NCBI GenBank assembly: GCA_015680685.1
Contig: MNCI01030279.1
Span: forward strand, 31,506 to 95,505
Length of the DNA: 64,000 nt
Source of the DNA: Gnetum montanum
Lineage: Eukaryota > Streptophyta > Gnetopsida > Gnetales > Gnetaceae
Reading direction: 5' to 3'
The notes under the pieces are model-generated. The model was not told the origin of the DNA. It did not search any database and saw only the letters and a list, made by a program, of their open reading frames with translations. Below, in pieces: positions 20,431 through 30,125 of this stretch. The position numbers and the translations under genes are program-made. Each line of letters opens with the position of its first letter. The first letter of the stretch is position 1.

Positions 20431-22860
20431 ATGGCTTCTTCTCATAAGGTTAACTCACCTAGGGATAACACAAAAGACAGTCAACATCATATACATAACC
20501 CAAATCAGCCAAGTCCTCAGCAATCTAAGGTGACATATAGTCATCTCAATGAGTATGTGCCTAATTTTACTTTTATTCTTCATCAAGACAAACAACTGCG
20601 GCGGAGAGATTTGCAAGGTAACATTGTGTTATCCCCAGATCGATTAGTCTCTAACATGCTTTTCCATGCCTTAGCATAGATTGGCATGCAAGAACTATTT
20701 GCAAAATATGTTATGGATGACTTTGAGACAAGGGATTATCGTCCCACCGCTGGCCAATGTATTCGGGACGAAAGGTAAGAGAGCCAACATTCATTGTTGA
20801 AGGGCAAGGTCCCCCATGTCCTTAGTGAAATAGGAGATGAGGAACCCCTCACAATGGGTTTCTTAGAAAAAAATGTTCCTCCTCCTCACAATAGTGAAGA
20901 TGTTAGGCATCAAGGCCTTCGATCAACTGTACATGCTACAGGCTCTGATCCCCATGAGCACCAACTGTTCATGGCAAGAACAACCACTCACACTAAGGAT
21001 GGACACTTAGATCGTTACAATGATCGGGGCTGAAGCAGCCAAAGAGAAGGTAAGAAACATCACCATGGTGATGGATCCCCTTGCTCTTCTCCTTCATCTC
21101 ACCATTCACACTCTCCTTCCACTTCTGGGTGCAACCATCGTGAGCACAACAGAGAGGGTAAAAGTAAGGAAGATGAAAGACCTCGACAGGAAGGTCGAGA
21201 GGAGTTAGGACAAGGGCAAGGACGTAGGGAGAGTAGGGAACCACCACAAAGACATCACATACATCATGATAGAGATAATCATGACGAACCCCTACTAGCA
21301 ACCTGAAGCATGCTAGACATCACAGAGGCAGTTAGGATCCCCACAAGGCACTTAAAAGACAGCAAGATCAAGCATTTGGACATAAATAATATCCCACATT
21401 TTGAAGGGGGATACAATGCTGATCCTCAACATCATTTATAGGCATTCCACGATGCTTGTTCCTTGCAAAATATAGATAATGAGTGGCAGAAGCTTAAGTT
21501 GTTTTCAAAGACACTCACCAAAGAAGCAGAGAGCTGGTACCGGTCCTTAGAACTAGAAACCATCAGGAAGTGGAGTACAATGCTTGAACTGTTCAATAAG
21601 AAATATCAAACGTACTTCAGAGTGTCCAATTTGTGTAAGCAGATCCAAGGCTAGAAACAAGGTGCTTATGAACCCTTGGATGCTACCATGGCCCATTACT
21701 ATACACTACTACATCATTGCCTGGGCCATGGGTATGCTAAACGGGATCAACTTTGCCACATCGTGGATGGGCTATGTAATGAAATGAGAAGAACTCTTGG
21801 GACTTACGCCCAAGGGAGACTTTCCGAACTAAGAGCCCATGAAGTTGAAAGTTTGTTGGAACAAGTAGCACAAGAAGAGGGTGAGCTACGTAAGAGGGAA
21901 AGTGCGGAAGAATACAACCATGATCCCTCCCTTTGCAAGAAGGGAGTGAAATTCTGTCATGAGGAGGATGAGTCACCACTCGAAGAGTTGGTGAATCGGA
22001 AAACCTTACCAATCCAAAAGTTAACAACTGAGGTATTATTTAAGGTAGATCAAATGTGGGATTTCTTAGACTCAAGAATAGAAACAGTCTTAAAAATCAT
22101 AGAAGAGTCTAAGGTAGAACAAGGTAGTGACAAAGGCAAAACCAAGCGTAGAAACTTAAGCCTTGCACATAACAAGGGTAAGGGGAAAATTCCTATCTCC
22201 AATGAGGCTGCGAATTCTGATTCAAACAATGATAGTGGATGTGAGGTCTACTACTCTGATCATCCTAAGGGATGTTGCCCAATTATCTTACATCTGCAAG
22301 AGTCTGGGGTGTATGCGTTAAATCCAAGACTTAATCAACGACAAACACCCTGAAGGTTACCTTATCCACAAGGTAACCCAAGGCAGTTCCACCAACCCTT
22401 AACATATTATCCAAGTGGAATGCCTTCATAGCCCATTGGACAACATCAAAAGTAACAATACCCACAGTCATGGGGGATGCCACCGCCAACACATCAATAC
22501 CCTTACCGATAGCCCGATCCTTACGGTTATTATGTGCAATAGCCAGTTTCTCTAGGTGACTCTATGGATCACACTACCCCCCGATGTCACTACCAAGTTC
22601 GGGAGTACTTCAAAAGGACTCCTTATCTTCCGGGAGATATCTGACATTCAGTCCATCCTCTAACTTCTCCCGCACCTCTTCCACCTTTAGTTCCCATACA
22701 ACCTGTTCCAACAATGCAAGGGGAATTACCTACTCAACCGTAGCAACATAACGCCACGAGAGCTGTAAATATTTAGCATGTAAATATCCAACTAGGTGCT
22801 AGTTCTGATAACTATACAAAGAAAAGACCCTTCTTTAGAACTAGGAGCCCAAACAAACTC
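20431..22860 (+). pseudogene. gag: gag of element D (a few stops and frameshifts)
   Basis: Gag begins with ATG at 20431 (MASSHKVNSPRDN). N-terminal part: YSHLNEYVPNFTFILHQDKQL and NIVLSPDRLVSNMLFHALA (to 20679). A Ser/His/Arg/Asp-rich linker (about 20900-21290) follows. The capsid domain runs from about 21370 (LDINNIPHFEGGYNADPQHHL) through WQKLKLFSKTLTKEAESWY, MLELFNKKYQTY and YAQGRLSELR, to about 21870. The C-terminal part contains CEVYYSDHPKGCCPIILHLQESGVYAL (about 22240-22320) and a Pro/Gln-rich tail. The longest open piece is 21676-22353. Breaks are few compared with B, mostly CAG-to-TAG-like stops. The same order is found in E, F and G. Confidence 0.85.
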
Positions 22861-23583
22861 TTGCAACAACAAGCAGGTGGACACATGTATAGGCCTCTAA
22901 CTACTAATGCTTCGGAGAACCCTTCAGTCCAACAACTAAGTACCCAAATAGTTATGTTAACACATACCATAACTGACTGGATAAAGGTGGGTCACCTTCC
23001 CAGGAAACTATCTAACCTTGGGAACCCCTTAATTTATTTGCAGATCGTTGAAAATGCACCGCATCAGGCTCTTCTTAACTTAGGTTCTGAAGTCAACTTA
23101 ATTTCACAAAAGCTGTATCATGCCTGGAACCTACCACAACTTAAGAAGAGCAACATCCAACTAGAGCTGGCAGACCAGTCCATCACCATTCCCTTAGGAT
23201 TGGTGGAGGATGTTATTACCACTGTGTGTAGTTGGTCCTACCCAGCTGACTTTCTGGTGATCGAAGTAAATAACAATGAAGGGGACTTCCCCATTATAAT
23301 GGGAAGGCCATGGCTAAGTACTGTAGATGCGTACCTGGGTATTCGTGATCTTTCCTTGCAAATTTCTAAGATAAACATTTACGGAAAGATCAAGAAGAAG
23401 ATAGTTCCATGCATCACATACAGTGATTCATCGGGTGATGACATGGAGGAAATGTCTCCATGTAACAGGTGTGCCCTTGAAACTCTGCAACAAAGATGCC
23501 TGTATGTAGCAACCACACAAGAAGTAGTAGACACCTCATGGTTGACAGCTACTCGTAGGAGTAGAGAAATATGCATGGAATGA
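22861..23583 (+). pseudogene. retropepsin-like protease of element D, active site lost
   Basis: An open frame of 240 residues. At about 23068-23106 ALLNLGSEVNLIS stands where F has ALLDSGSEVNLIS, so the catalytic Asp is Asn and the following Ser is Leu. The rest is well kept: LELADQSITIPLGLVEDVI, ADFLVIEVNN and FPIIMGRPWLS (about 23284-23320). It ends at TGA 23581-23583, soon followed by the deletion point. The open frame with a dead active site means this copy could not process Gag itself. Confidence 0.85.
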
Positions 23584-25724
23584 ACTAAGAAGATAACTCA
23601 TGCCAACAATTGTGGCATAGACACATTGGAATGTGAGCGTCACCAACTTTCACCCCTCAACTTAAGATCATCAATTGGGAGAAGTTGGGCACTTCTGAGA
23701 AATTCAAATAGATGATCATTATTTCGGATCTCTCCCTTACAACTCAGTCATGGGGGAGATGGCCACCTATGCTAACTATATGGGGTCCTCAGTTCTTTTT
23801 TAGTTTTTTCTTTTACACATTTTTGTTTTACAACATTTTTGTTTTACATGTTTTTGTTTTACAAATTTCTTTACATTTTTCTGTTTTTGTTTTACACCAT
23901 CGTTATACTTTTTCTATTTTTTTTGTGTGTGTGTGTGCCATCCACCATGTTAGTTCGTCATCCAATAAGTGTTCAGACTGATGGTATGAACTATTTTCAT
24001 ATTGACTGCTAATGTCTGGTTTTTTTTACCTTTAAGTTACAATGTTGATACTAAGGTATGTTTCTTTTGATATGGTAGCCAATGAGATCACTTCATCCAT
24101 CCATCCATCAATTTCTATGGTTTCTCTTGGCTTGGAAATGTACAGTTCCCTTCCAATAAGAACTTTAACGAATCAATGACTGGGTATTTCTCAAACTAAG
24201 GAAGGACTCAAGGATTGCAAAGGGTGTGACTTCAAAGGAACTTGATGCTTTTGTGTTGGACATTCTCTTGGGTGCTTGGATGTTCCCTTCTTGAGTTTTC
24301 TTATCGTTCCGATGTTACCCATTTGTTGGAAGTTGAGACAATAAAAATAAGAAGTCTTTGCATGGTGTGGTTCCCACGCATAAAAACACAAAACATAAAA
24401 AAAATAAAAAAAAATAAAAAAAAGAAAGAAGTGAGGATTCAAAGCACACCCCTTAGATGAAATAAAATTTGGGCTACAAGCACTGGTTATGGAACTAAAG
24501 TGTTCCCTCTAACTAAGGCCCTTCTCACTTCCCATTGCCTCCTTTGTTCGTCGGAATCGTGGTGGCTCTTTGAAGATGCATCCTCATTATCCAAGTGGAT
24601 GGTTTAATCAAATTCATTGATGCGAAGTCACTGGAAGTGGTTGGTTTGAGCCTGAAGTTGGAATGAGACTTGCCAAGTCACATTAACCATAAAACACACA
24701 AGGGACTGTACACCACCTTGTTCTTGGGATTCCATTCCATTTCTCTTCTCTCCATCCTTCTCTCCATTGTTCACCTCATTGCCGGTTGTATCATTAGTGT
24801 ATATATTTTGGTTGATGCATTGTTTTCTTTTTGGTAAATTCTTGCGATTAAGACTTTAACTCTTGTTTCAAAAGACATTCCCAGAGCCTATGGACTCTTT
24901 GAATGTGGGTTTGTCAGGGCATTAACAACATGAGCCTGCTTTGGGGAGGACCCACTAACATACCTATTTGGAACATTAGTTAACTTCATTTCCTTAACAT
25001 TTTGCAACTAATTTTACTTTTGTTCATTTCCATCTTGACATCCACTTCATTGATTCCATAGTTGTCCCTTTTTACCTATTTTTCTCACTCCTTTTCTTTC
25101 TCCATTCTAACGCTACCGAAGGTTCACGATTAGTCATGGGGGTACGGGGCCTGATTTTTTGATTTTTCTCCTAAGCCCCAAATTTTTTTGTTTTTCTTCC
25201 TAACCCCTACACCTTTGGTAGTCATCAGTAGCATATTCCCAGGTCCATATCAACCATAACACAACCTAGCCAATGAACCTACACCAAAGCAAGGTATTAT
25301 TTACTTAATGATTCAATTACCCTTTCTAATATACGATTGTGTTGTGTCTGCAGATGGCACTCATACAACAACAGAATGGATCTGGAGCAAACACTTGGAA
25401 TGGAGCGGTGCTGAAGCAGCTATGCAAGTAGCAAGATTGATGATGCGCTTACAAATGGACAACGGAAGATGCAATCTAGGCGTTGGTAGCAACAAGACTC
25501 TTCTCTCTTCTTCTCTTCTCTTCTCTCTCCTCTTTTCTCTCAGCTGCCAACTATGGCCTGATGTCATTGTAATAAGGTGTTCATCCTTGTTGTCATGAAC
25601 ACCAGTTTTGTCAAGTCTTGTAATAATGATCTGTTCACATGTCATCCCATTAGTTCCATTCCCCTCAATAATTCCATACCTACCCGATATCATTGTAAGG
25701 AACTCGAGGATGAGTTTTCATTCA
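23584..25724 (+). other. conserved 3' non-coding region of element D, pol deleted
   Basis: After 'gagaaattcaaa' (about 23698-23709), which in E continues into pol (33490 on), the sequence jumps to the segment that in E lies after integrase ('...gtgggggagatggcc', 36404). The region contains T-rich repeats of 'ttttgttttacaca', a GT run at about 23924-23938, A-rich sequence at 24395-24432, a pyrimidine run at 25500-25545 and two PPT-like motifs (23745-23758, 25131-25144). It aligns with F (52059-54120) and E (36400-38279). Confidence 0.8.
25354..25431 (+). pseudogene. remnant of second ORF start in element D, behind a splice-acceptor-like site
   Basis: A pyrimidine/T-rich stretch ending TGTGTCTGCAG directly precedes ATGGCACTCATACAACAAC. 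The frame codes MALIQQQNGSGANTWNGAVL, then a one-base shift. F has the same site (GTGTTTGTAG before ACGGCAATC..., start codon mutated), and G has TTGATTGTAG before ATGGCCTTG, which opens its long second ORF. So D keeps only the first ~25-50 codons of that ORF. Splicing is inferred, not shown. Confidence 0.5.
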
Positions 25725-25736
25725 GTCATGGGGGTA
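25725..25736 (+). other. polypurine tract of element D
   Basis: GTCATGGGGGTA precedes the 3' LTR start TGATGAG. E has the same sequence at 38278-38289. Confidence 0.75.
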
Positions 25737-26728
25737 TGATGAGATGCGATATGCACAAGCCACGATATTACATATGTGATCTCGTAGCTGCCATGATATC
25801 ACATCCTCTATAATATCGTGTACGCGATATCATGTTGTTCCCTACGATATCGCGTATGCGATATCGCGGTCCGCCGCCAAATCTATAAATAAGAGGCAAC
25901 ACTCCCCTCATTTGCAATAATAGGCATAAAGTAGCGAAGCTTTGGTGGATTGATCACCCTACAGATAGAATATTTTGCATGTGCCTGCAGTAGGAGTCCC
26001 CCAAGTGAACGGTTCTTTATTCGAGCAGCTTTGTACCTGAACGCAAGTTGTGTATGGCAATAAAGACGAGCTTTGTGGATAAACCTTGCAGTGCATGGAT
26101 AGGTTTATTTAATGTTATTTATTGCTTTCCTAGTAACGTAGCATGAGTATGACTTGGTTACGAGCATTGATGAACGTGTACGGCTAGCCAAGGAATCGGC
26201 TACTCATCGCGATTAGATTCTCTCACCCTTACCTCCTAGAATGTGGGACAAGTACGACTTGATTATGAGCATCTACGGATGTGTACGGCTAGTCAAGGAA
26301 TCGGTTGCTTGTCACACTTAGGCTAGTTAGGTGCCTCAGTACGACCGCTTCAAGCATATGCATTATGTGTGGTAATCTTAGTAACGATTAGCATTTGGTA
26401 GCCACAGTTGCACAGTTCAGGGTGTGTATGGCAAGTGGGAACGGATGCTGATACTAGGAATTAGTGCTGTAGTTAGAGTTAGTTTTAGTCTCTCAACCCT
26501 TCACCCTTTAGCATAGGAGATAAACCAGAAAAGACCAAAAAAATCATATACCTCGGACTTACTTAACCATACACCATGACAACAACAAGTAATTCTGCGA
26601 AGACAACGATTAATTAACCCCAAGTGTTCCTTGTGGTGTTTAGGCATTTAGTCTGTGGAGTTCGACCGAATCGCGCATGCTACATTTGTTTCGTATGGTT
26701 GAGTGTAGGGGTACCTTGCCACTCATCA
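25737..26728 (+). repeat. 3' LTR of element D
   Basis: Partner of 19315-20289. TATA box CTATAAATAAGAG at about 25883-25895. Several GATATC sites are lost to single changes (e.g. GATATT, GATCTC). It ends ACTCATCA at 26728, followed by TATTT. Confidence 0.93.
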
Positions 26729-27086
26729 TATTTGTAGTCATTTTCCTTTGCATTTCAAGAATTGTATGGATGACAAAAATGATATACAACATTACTTTAG
26801 AAAAGAAAAGTTTTTACTATCATCTTATATTTAAATTCATAGGTTTACTTATTGGAGATATAACTTATGATTCTTTGGTCATATGGTACTCACTATGAAA
26901 TGCATTATCTTAAATGAAATTACTTCACAACATTTGGTTATTCTTATGAATATTTAATTTATGTTGTGTCATGATGACTAGTAATGAAGTGATTTTTTTC
27001 CTTATCATTTATTTTATAAATGTTAGGAATTTGATTTTTGATACAAAATCAATGTTATTGATATCTCTATTAAGATTGAGGGGTAA

Positions 27087-28381
27087 TGTTAAAGATTCAA
27101 TATATTCTATTAAGCTTAACATGTTAATTAATGTTTATATTTTTTAATGCCATGATAGTTTATTTACATCATCATGGTATACAACATCATCTATGGTGTT
27201 TGAGTATTATAATAATTGTTGTTTATTGTTTGTTACAAATAATTTTATTTTTTTATTTTTTTAATTTATGTTAACTACTCATCATGTTTATTTGATCCAT
27301 TAATGTGACATAGCATTCTCTGATGTCATGGCAAATGTCAACTATACATTATATTAGACATTATGCATAAGAAGACAATATACCAAACATCAAATATATA
27401 TAACATTCGACATTATGCATAAAAAAATAATAGGAAAAAAGTAGAAAAAGAAAGAAGAGAATTATTTATTGATATGTAATGGAGTATTTTAATCATGCTC
27501 TCAAGATGTTCCTTGGGGTTTTCTTCCTTTAGCATCTATCCTTTAGAAGCAATTCAAGACTACCACCATAGTTATGCCTGTCATTGGCCAGAAGGGATGA
27601 CCAATCCTCTTCCTATCCTACTTCACCTAGCATCCATGACTCACCTTTACTAACTCTACCACTCTATACCACTAAGCCCAAATATAAATTCCTTAGGTCA
27701 AACCTCTAAAGGCCACCTCAAGAGACACATCCATTATTATAATGCACTTGAGTCTCAATTACATGTCCTTTTAGGTCTTGTTACGATAATGATAACACTT
27801 GTTATGAAGAGGCACCATCTTCATTATGTAGTAGCACAATTTGGGAACAATGACATTACAATTAACATTACTCTTCATCTTGATCTATGTATGTGTTAAT
27901 TCTAGTTCTTCCAAAAATGCCATGATTACCTAACATAGACAATAGAGACATATCGAATAATATTATTATTCTCTACTTATATTATTAACTACTCATCATG
28001 TGTATTATAATACTTGTTGTTTATTGTTTGTTAAAAATTATATATTTTTTATTTTTTTAATTAGTGTTAACTACTCATCATGTTTGTTTGATCCATTAAC
28101 ATGACTCTTCCTCTTGATCTATATATGTGTTGATTCTAGTTCTTTCAAAAATGTCATGATAACATAACATAGACAATAGAGACATGTCAAATAATATTAC
28201 TCTTCTCTATTTATGTTATTAACTATTCAAGTATAATATATGTAAGTAACACCATGGAAATTATAACATTCATGGTGTGTTACTATTTCTATCTTACAAT
28301 AGTCATCAAAGCATTTCTATTGTCTTGGACTTGGTGATCCAAGCATCAAAAAAATTAATAAGAAAATCCATGACAAAGTTA
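27087..28381 (+). repeat. 3' LTR of element C, interrupted and partly duplicated
   Basis: Starts TGTTAAAGATTCAATATATTC, matching 16129. A solo LTR interrupts it at 27304-27860. After that a ~220-base part is present twice (27866-28090 and 28092 onward; shared 'cttgatctatgtatgtgtt...tctagttctt' and 'acaatagagacat'). Similarity to the 5' copy ends at about 28381 ('gacaaagtt'). Confidence 0.55.
27304..27860 (-). repeat. solo chromovirus-type LTR, minus orientation
   Basis: Reads TGTGACATAG...AATGACATTACA. It is the diverged reverse complement of 13631-14203. It is flanked by ATTAA on both sides (27299-27303, 27861-27865), a perfect 5-base target-site duplication. No internal sequence is attached, so it is a solo LTR left by LTR-LTR recombination inside the LTR of C. 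Confidence 0.8.
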
Positions 28382-29128
28382 GACCTACATGAAAAATAGG
28401 CAAACACAAATCCTCACAACCAATGTATTGCATTACATAATTGAAAAATTCTAGTTGAACATTACAACTTTTTAAAAAAATACAATTAGCAATATTATGG
28501 CTAAATTAGAAATGCATTAAAAAAATAATTCTAAGTATCAAATTCTTCATCTAACTCTTCTTCCTCAAAACTAACTAAATCACCTAGAATGTACAAAAAC
28601 TACAATGAAAATTAATCCTAAGATAGAGTAGGAAAAATAAACTATAAATACTCTCTTATGAGTTTTAGTTTTAGTCATCAAGTAGTTGTATAGTCATGTA
28701 CAAGGGAAAGGTACATGCAAAGACTTAGCATTGAAATAGAAAAACATGCTAAGTAAAAAAGAATTAATTAAAAATTAATTATCAAACTAAAAAAAATAAC
28801 TAAAAGGTGCAACCATCATCCATAAAACCCAAAAAAATCAAAACTAATTAAATGATACTTATTGAGAAAGGCAACCCACATAAGTGTTTAGCTTATTGTT
28901 AAGAAAGGAAGATCACATAAGCATAGTAAAAATAAATATGATATTGTTGTTGACCATTTGGGATGTGACTGACAGTGAATGCCTCAAATAGGATTTAGGT
29001 TCTCATTGGTCTCTGGTAACACCAAGGCCCAAATGCCTCCAAATAGACTCAGTAGTTAAATGTGAGTCTATGTTCATTGTTGTGAATGTTGAAATAGTTG
29101 GGTTATGCATAAAAATATAATAAACTAT
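28382..29128. other. AT-rich repeat-like stretch left of element E
   Basis: No coding. 28840-28935 ('acttattgagaaaggcaacccacataagtg') resembles 58470-58560 ('acttattgagaatggtaacatgcataagc'), so part of it belongs to a dispersed repeat, perhaps a long chromovirus LTR. The stretch is the insertion target of E. Confidence 0.4.
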
Positions 29129-29965
29129 TGATGAAACATGTTTTGTTGGTCATGATGTTGGGTACACAATGTTGGGGCCTAGCTTTGATGTCAAGTGTCC
29201 AACATCGGGGCATATATCTTGGCCTATAAATATAGCACTTGGGTTTCAATATTTTCATAGTTTTAGTTTCATTTTGCAAGCAAGGTAGTGAAGATCTTAC
29301 TATTTTTTTCCTTAGAGTTAGAATATTTTCTAAGTGCCTACAGAAGGAGTTTAATTTTGTATGATTCTTTGTTCGAGCATTGATGTACTTGAGCATAGCA
29401 GTGTGACAAGAATAAAATGAACTCTTTTGACAATCCTTGTAGCATCGAAAATAGATTAAGATTTTCTTTAATGCATTTTACTTTCTTTCTCTTTACTTTA
29501 ATGCATTTGAATTAAGTAATTTATTTCTAGCAATTAATGAATGCAAGCACAACCACTTCAAGCATTCATATAGTACTTGGTAACCCAACAACGCTTAACA
29601 TTTGGTAGCCTAATAGTGCTATATGTGTTCAAGATGTGTTTAGGAAACTAGGATAGTTACTTGTGTTAGGCTAGCTAGGAAATAGATGAATTAGATATTT
29701 AATTAATCTACTCTTTATTCTTGTTGTAGGTGACCAAATCCATAAAATATAAAGTAAGAAAAATCATATACCTCAATTACACTTAAACCATATCCTTGAA
29801 TCTCACAACTATAATTGGAAAGACAATGAATGTTCTCAATGTCCATTTTACTTTTTAGAAGAGATAGTGCATTAGATAACTATAGGTCCATGAAATTTGA
29901 CCAGATCGTGTGTAACACCTTAGTGATTCATATGGTTGGGCGTAGGGGTACCTTGCCGCTCATCA
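29129..29965 (+). repeat. 5' LTR of element E
   Basis: Partner of 38290-39116. TATA box GCCTATAAATATAG at about 29222-29235. Its U3 has no GATATC array but related 'gatgttggg'/'gatgtca' repeats. U5 ends GGGGTACCTTGCCGCTCATCA, shared with D, F and G. Confidence 0.92.
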
Positions 29966-29984
29966 TTGGCACCATTTCTGAGAA
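29966..29984 (+). other. primer-binding site of element E (decayed tRNA-Asp type)
   Basis: TTGGCACCATTTCTGAGAA at the position of the D PBS (TTGGCTCCATTGCCGGGGA), with several changes. Confidence 0.7.
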
Positions 29985-30125
29985 CCTTTTTGTTGTTTTT
30001 TGTGCTATCAAGGACCCAGTGAAAAGTATGTAAATTGTAGGAATGAATCTTAGAGTCATATCTTATTTCATAATTACTACAACAAATTCTTAGATCACAC
30101 TAAGATTTTTATTCACTAACTAAAA

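Larger units (their letters stand above)
19315..26728 (+). mobile_element. Element D: gag-protease LTR retrotransposon lacking pol (7.4 kb)
   Basis: LTRs at 19315-20289 and 25737-26728 start TGATGAG and end CTCATCA. A perfect 5-base target-site duplication TATTT flanks it (19310-19314 and 26729-26733). The PBS fits tRNA-Asp. The internal region has gag, a protease with a mutated active site, ~2 kb of conserved non-coding sequence, a remnant of a second ORF start and a PPT. The RT, RNase H and integrase block present in E is absent. It shares this deletion with F, so it belongs to a gag-only (TR-GAG-like) lineage that must borrow pol functions. Confidence 0.93.
16129..28381 (+). mobile_element. 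Element C: LTR-flanked element, hosting D and a solo LTR
   Basis: Two related LTR-like sequences start TGTTAAAGATTCA at 16129 and 27087. The second is preceded by ATTGAGGGGTAA (27075-27086), the usual PPT form of Copia elements. A decayed PBS-like 'ttagtatcacatatc' lies near 16940. The internal region (16.9-19.3 kb and 26.73-27.09 kb) is only ~2.7 kb and shows no recognisable pol, so C is probably a non-autonomous (LARD-like) or deleted element. The 3' limit is where similarity to the first LTR stops. Confidence 0.5.

Noticed and set aside
25354-25598. An independent small gene in the 3' region of D
   Set aside because: The frame shifts after ~20 codons and the counterpart in F has lost its start codon, so it is a remnant rather than a working gene.
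26677-26898. 73-codon open frame
   Set aside because: It runs across the boundary between D's 3' LTR and the flank, so it cannot be an old gene.
16129-28381. Element C as a complete Copia element
   Set aside because: The PPT form fits, but I found no integrase, RT or RNase H motif in its internal sequence outside D.
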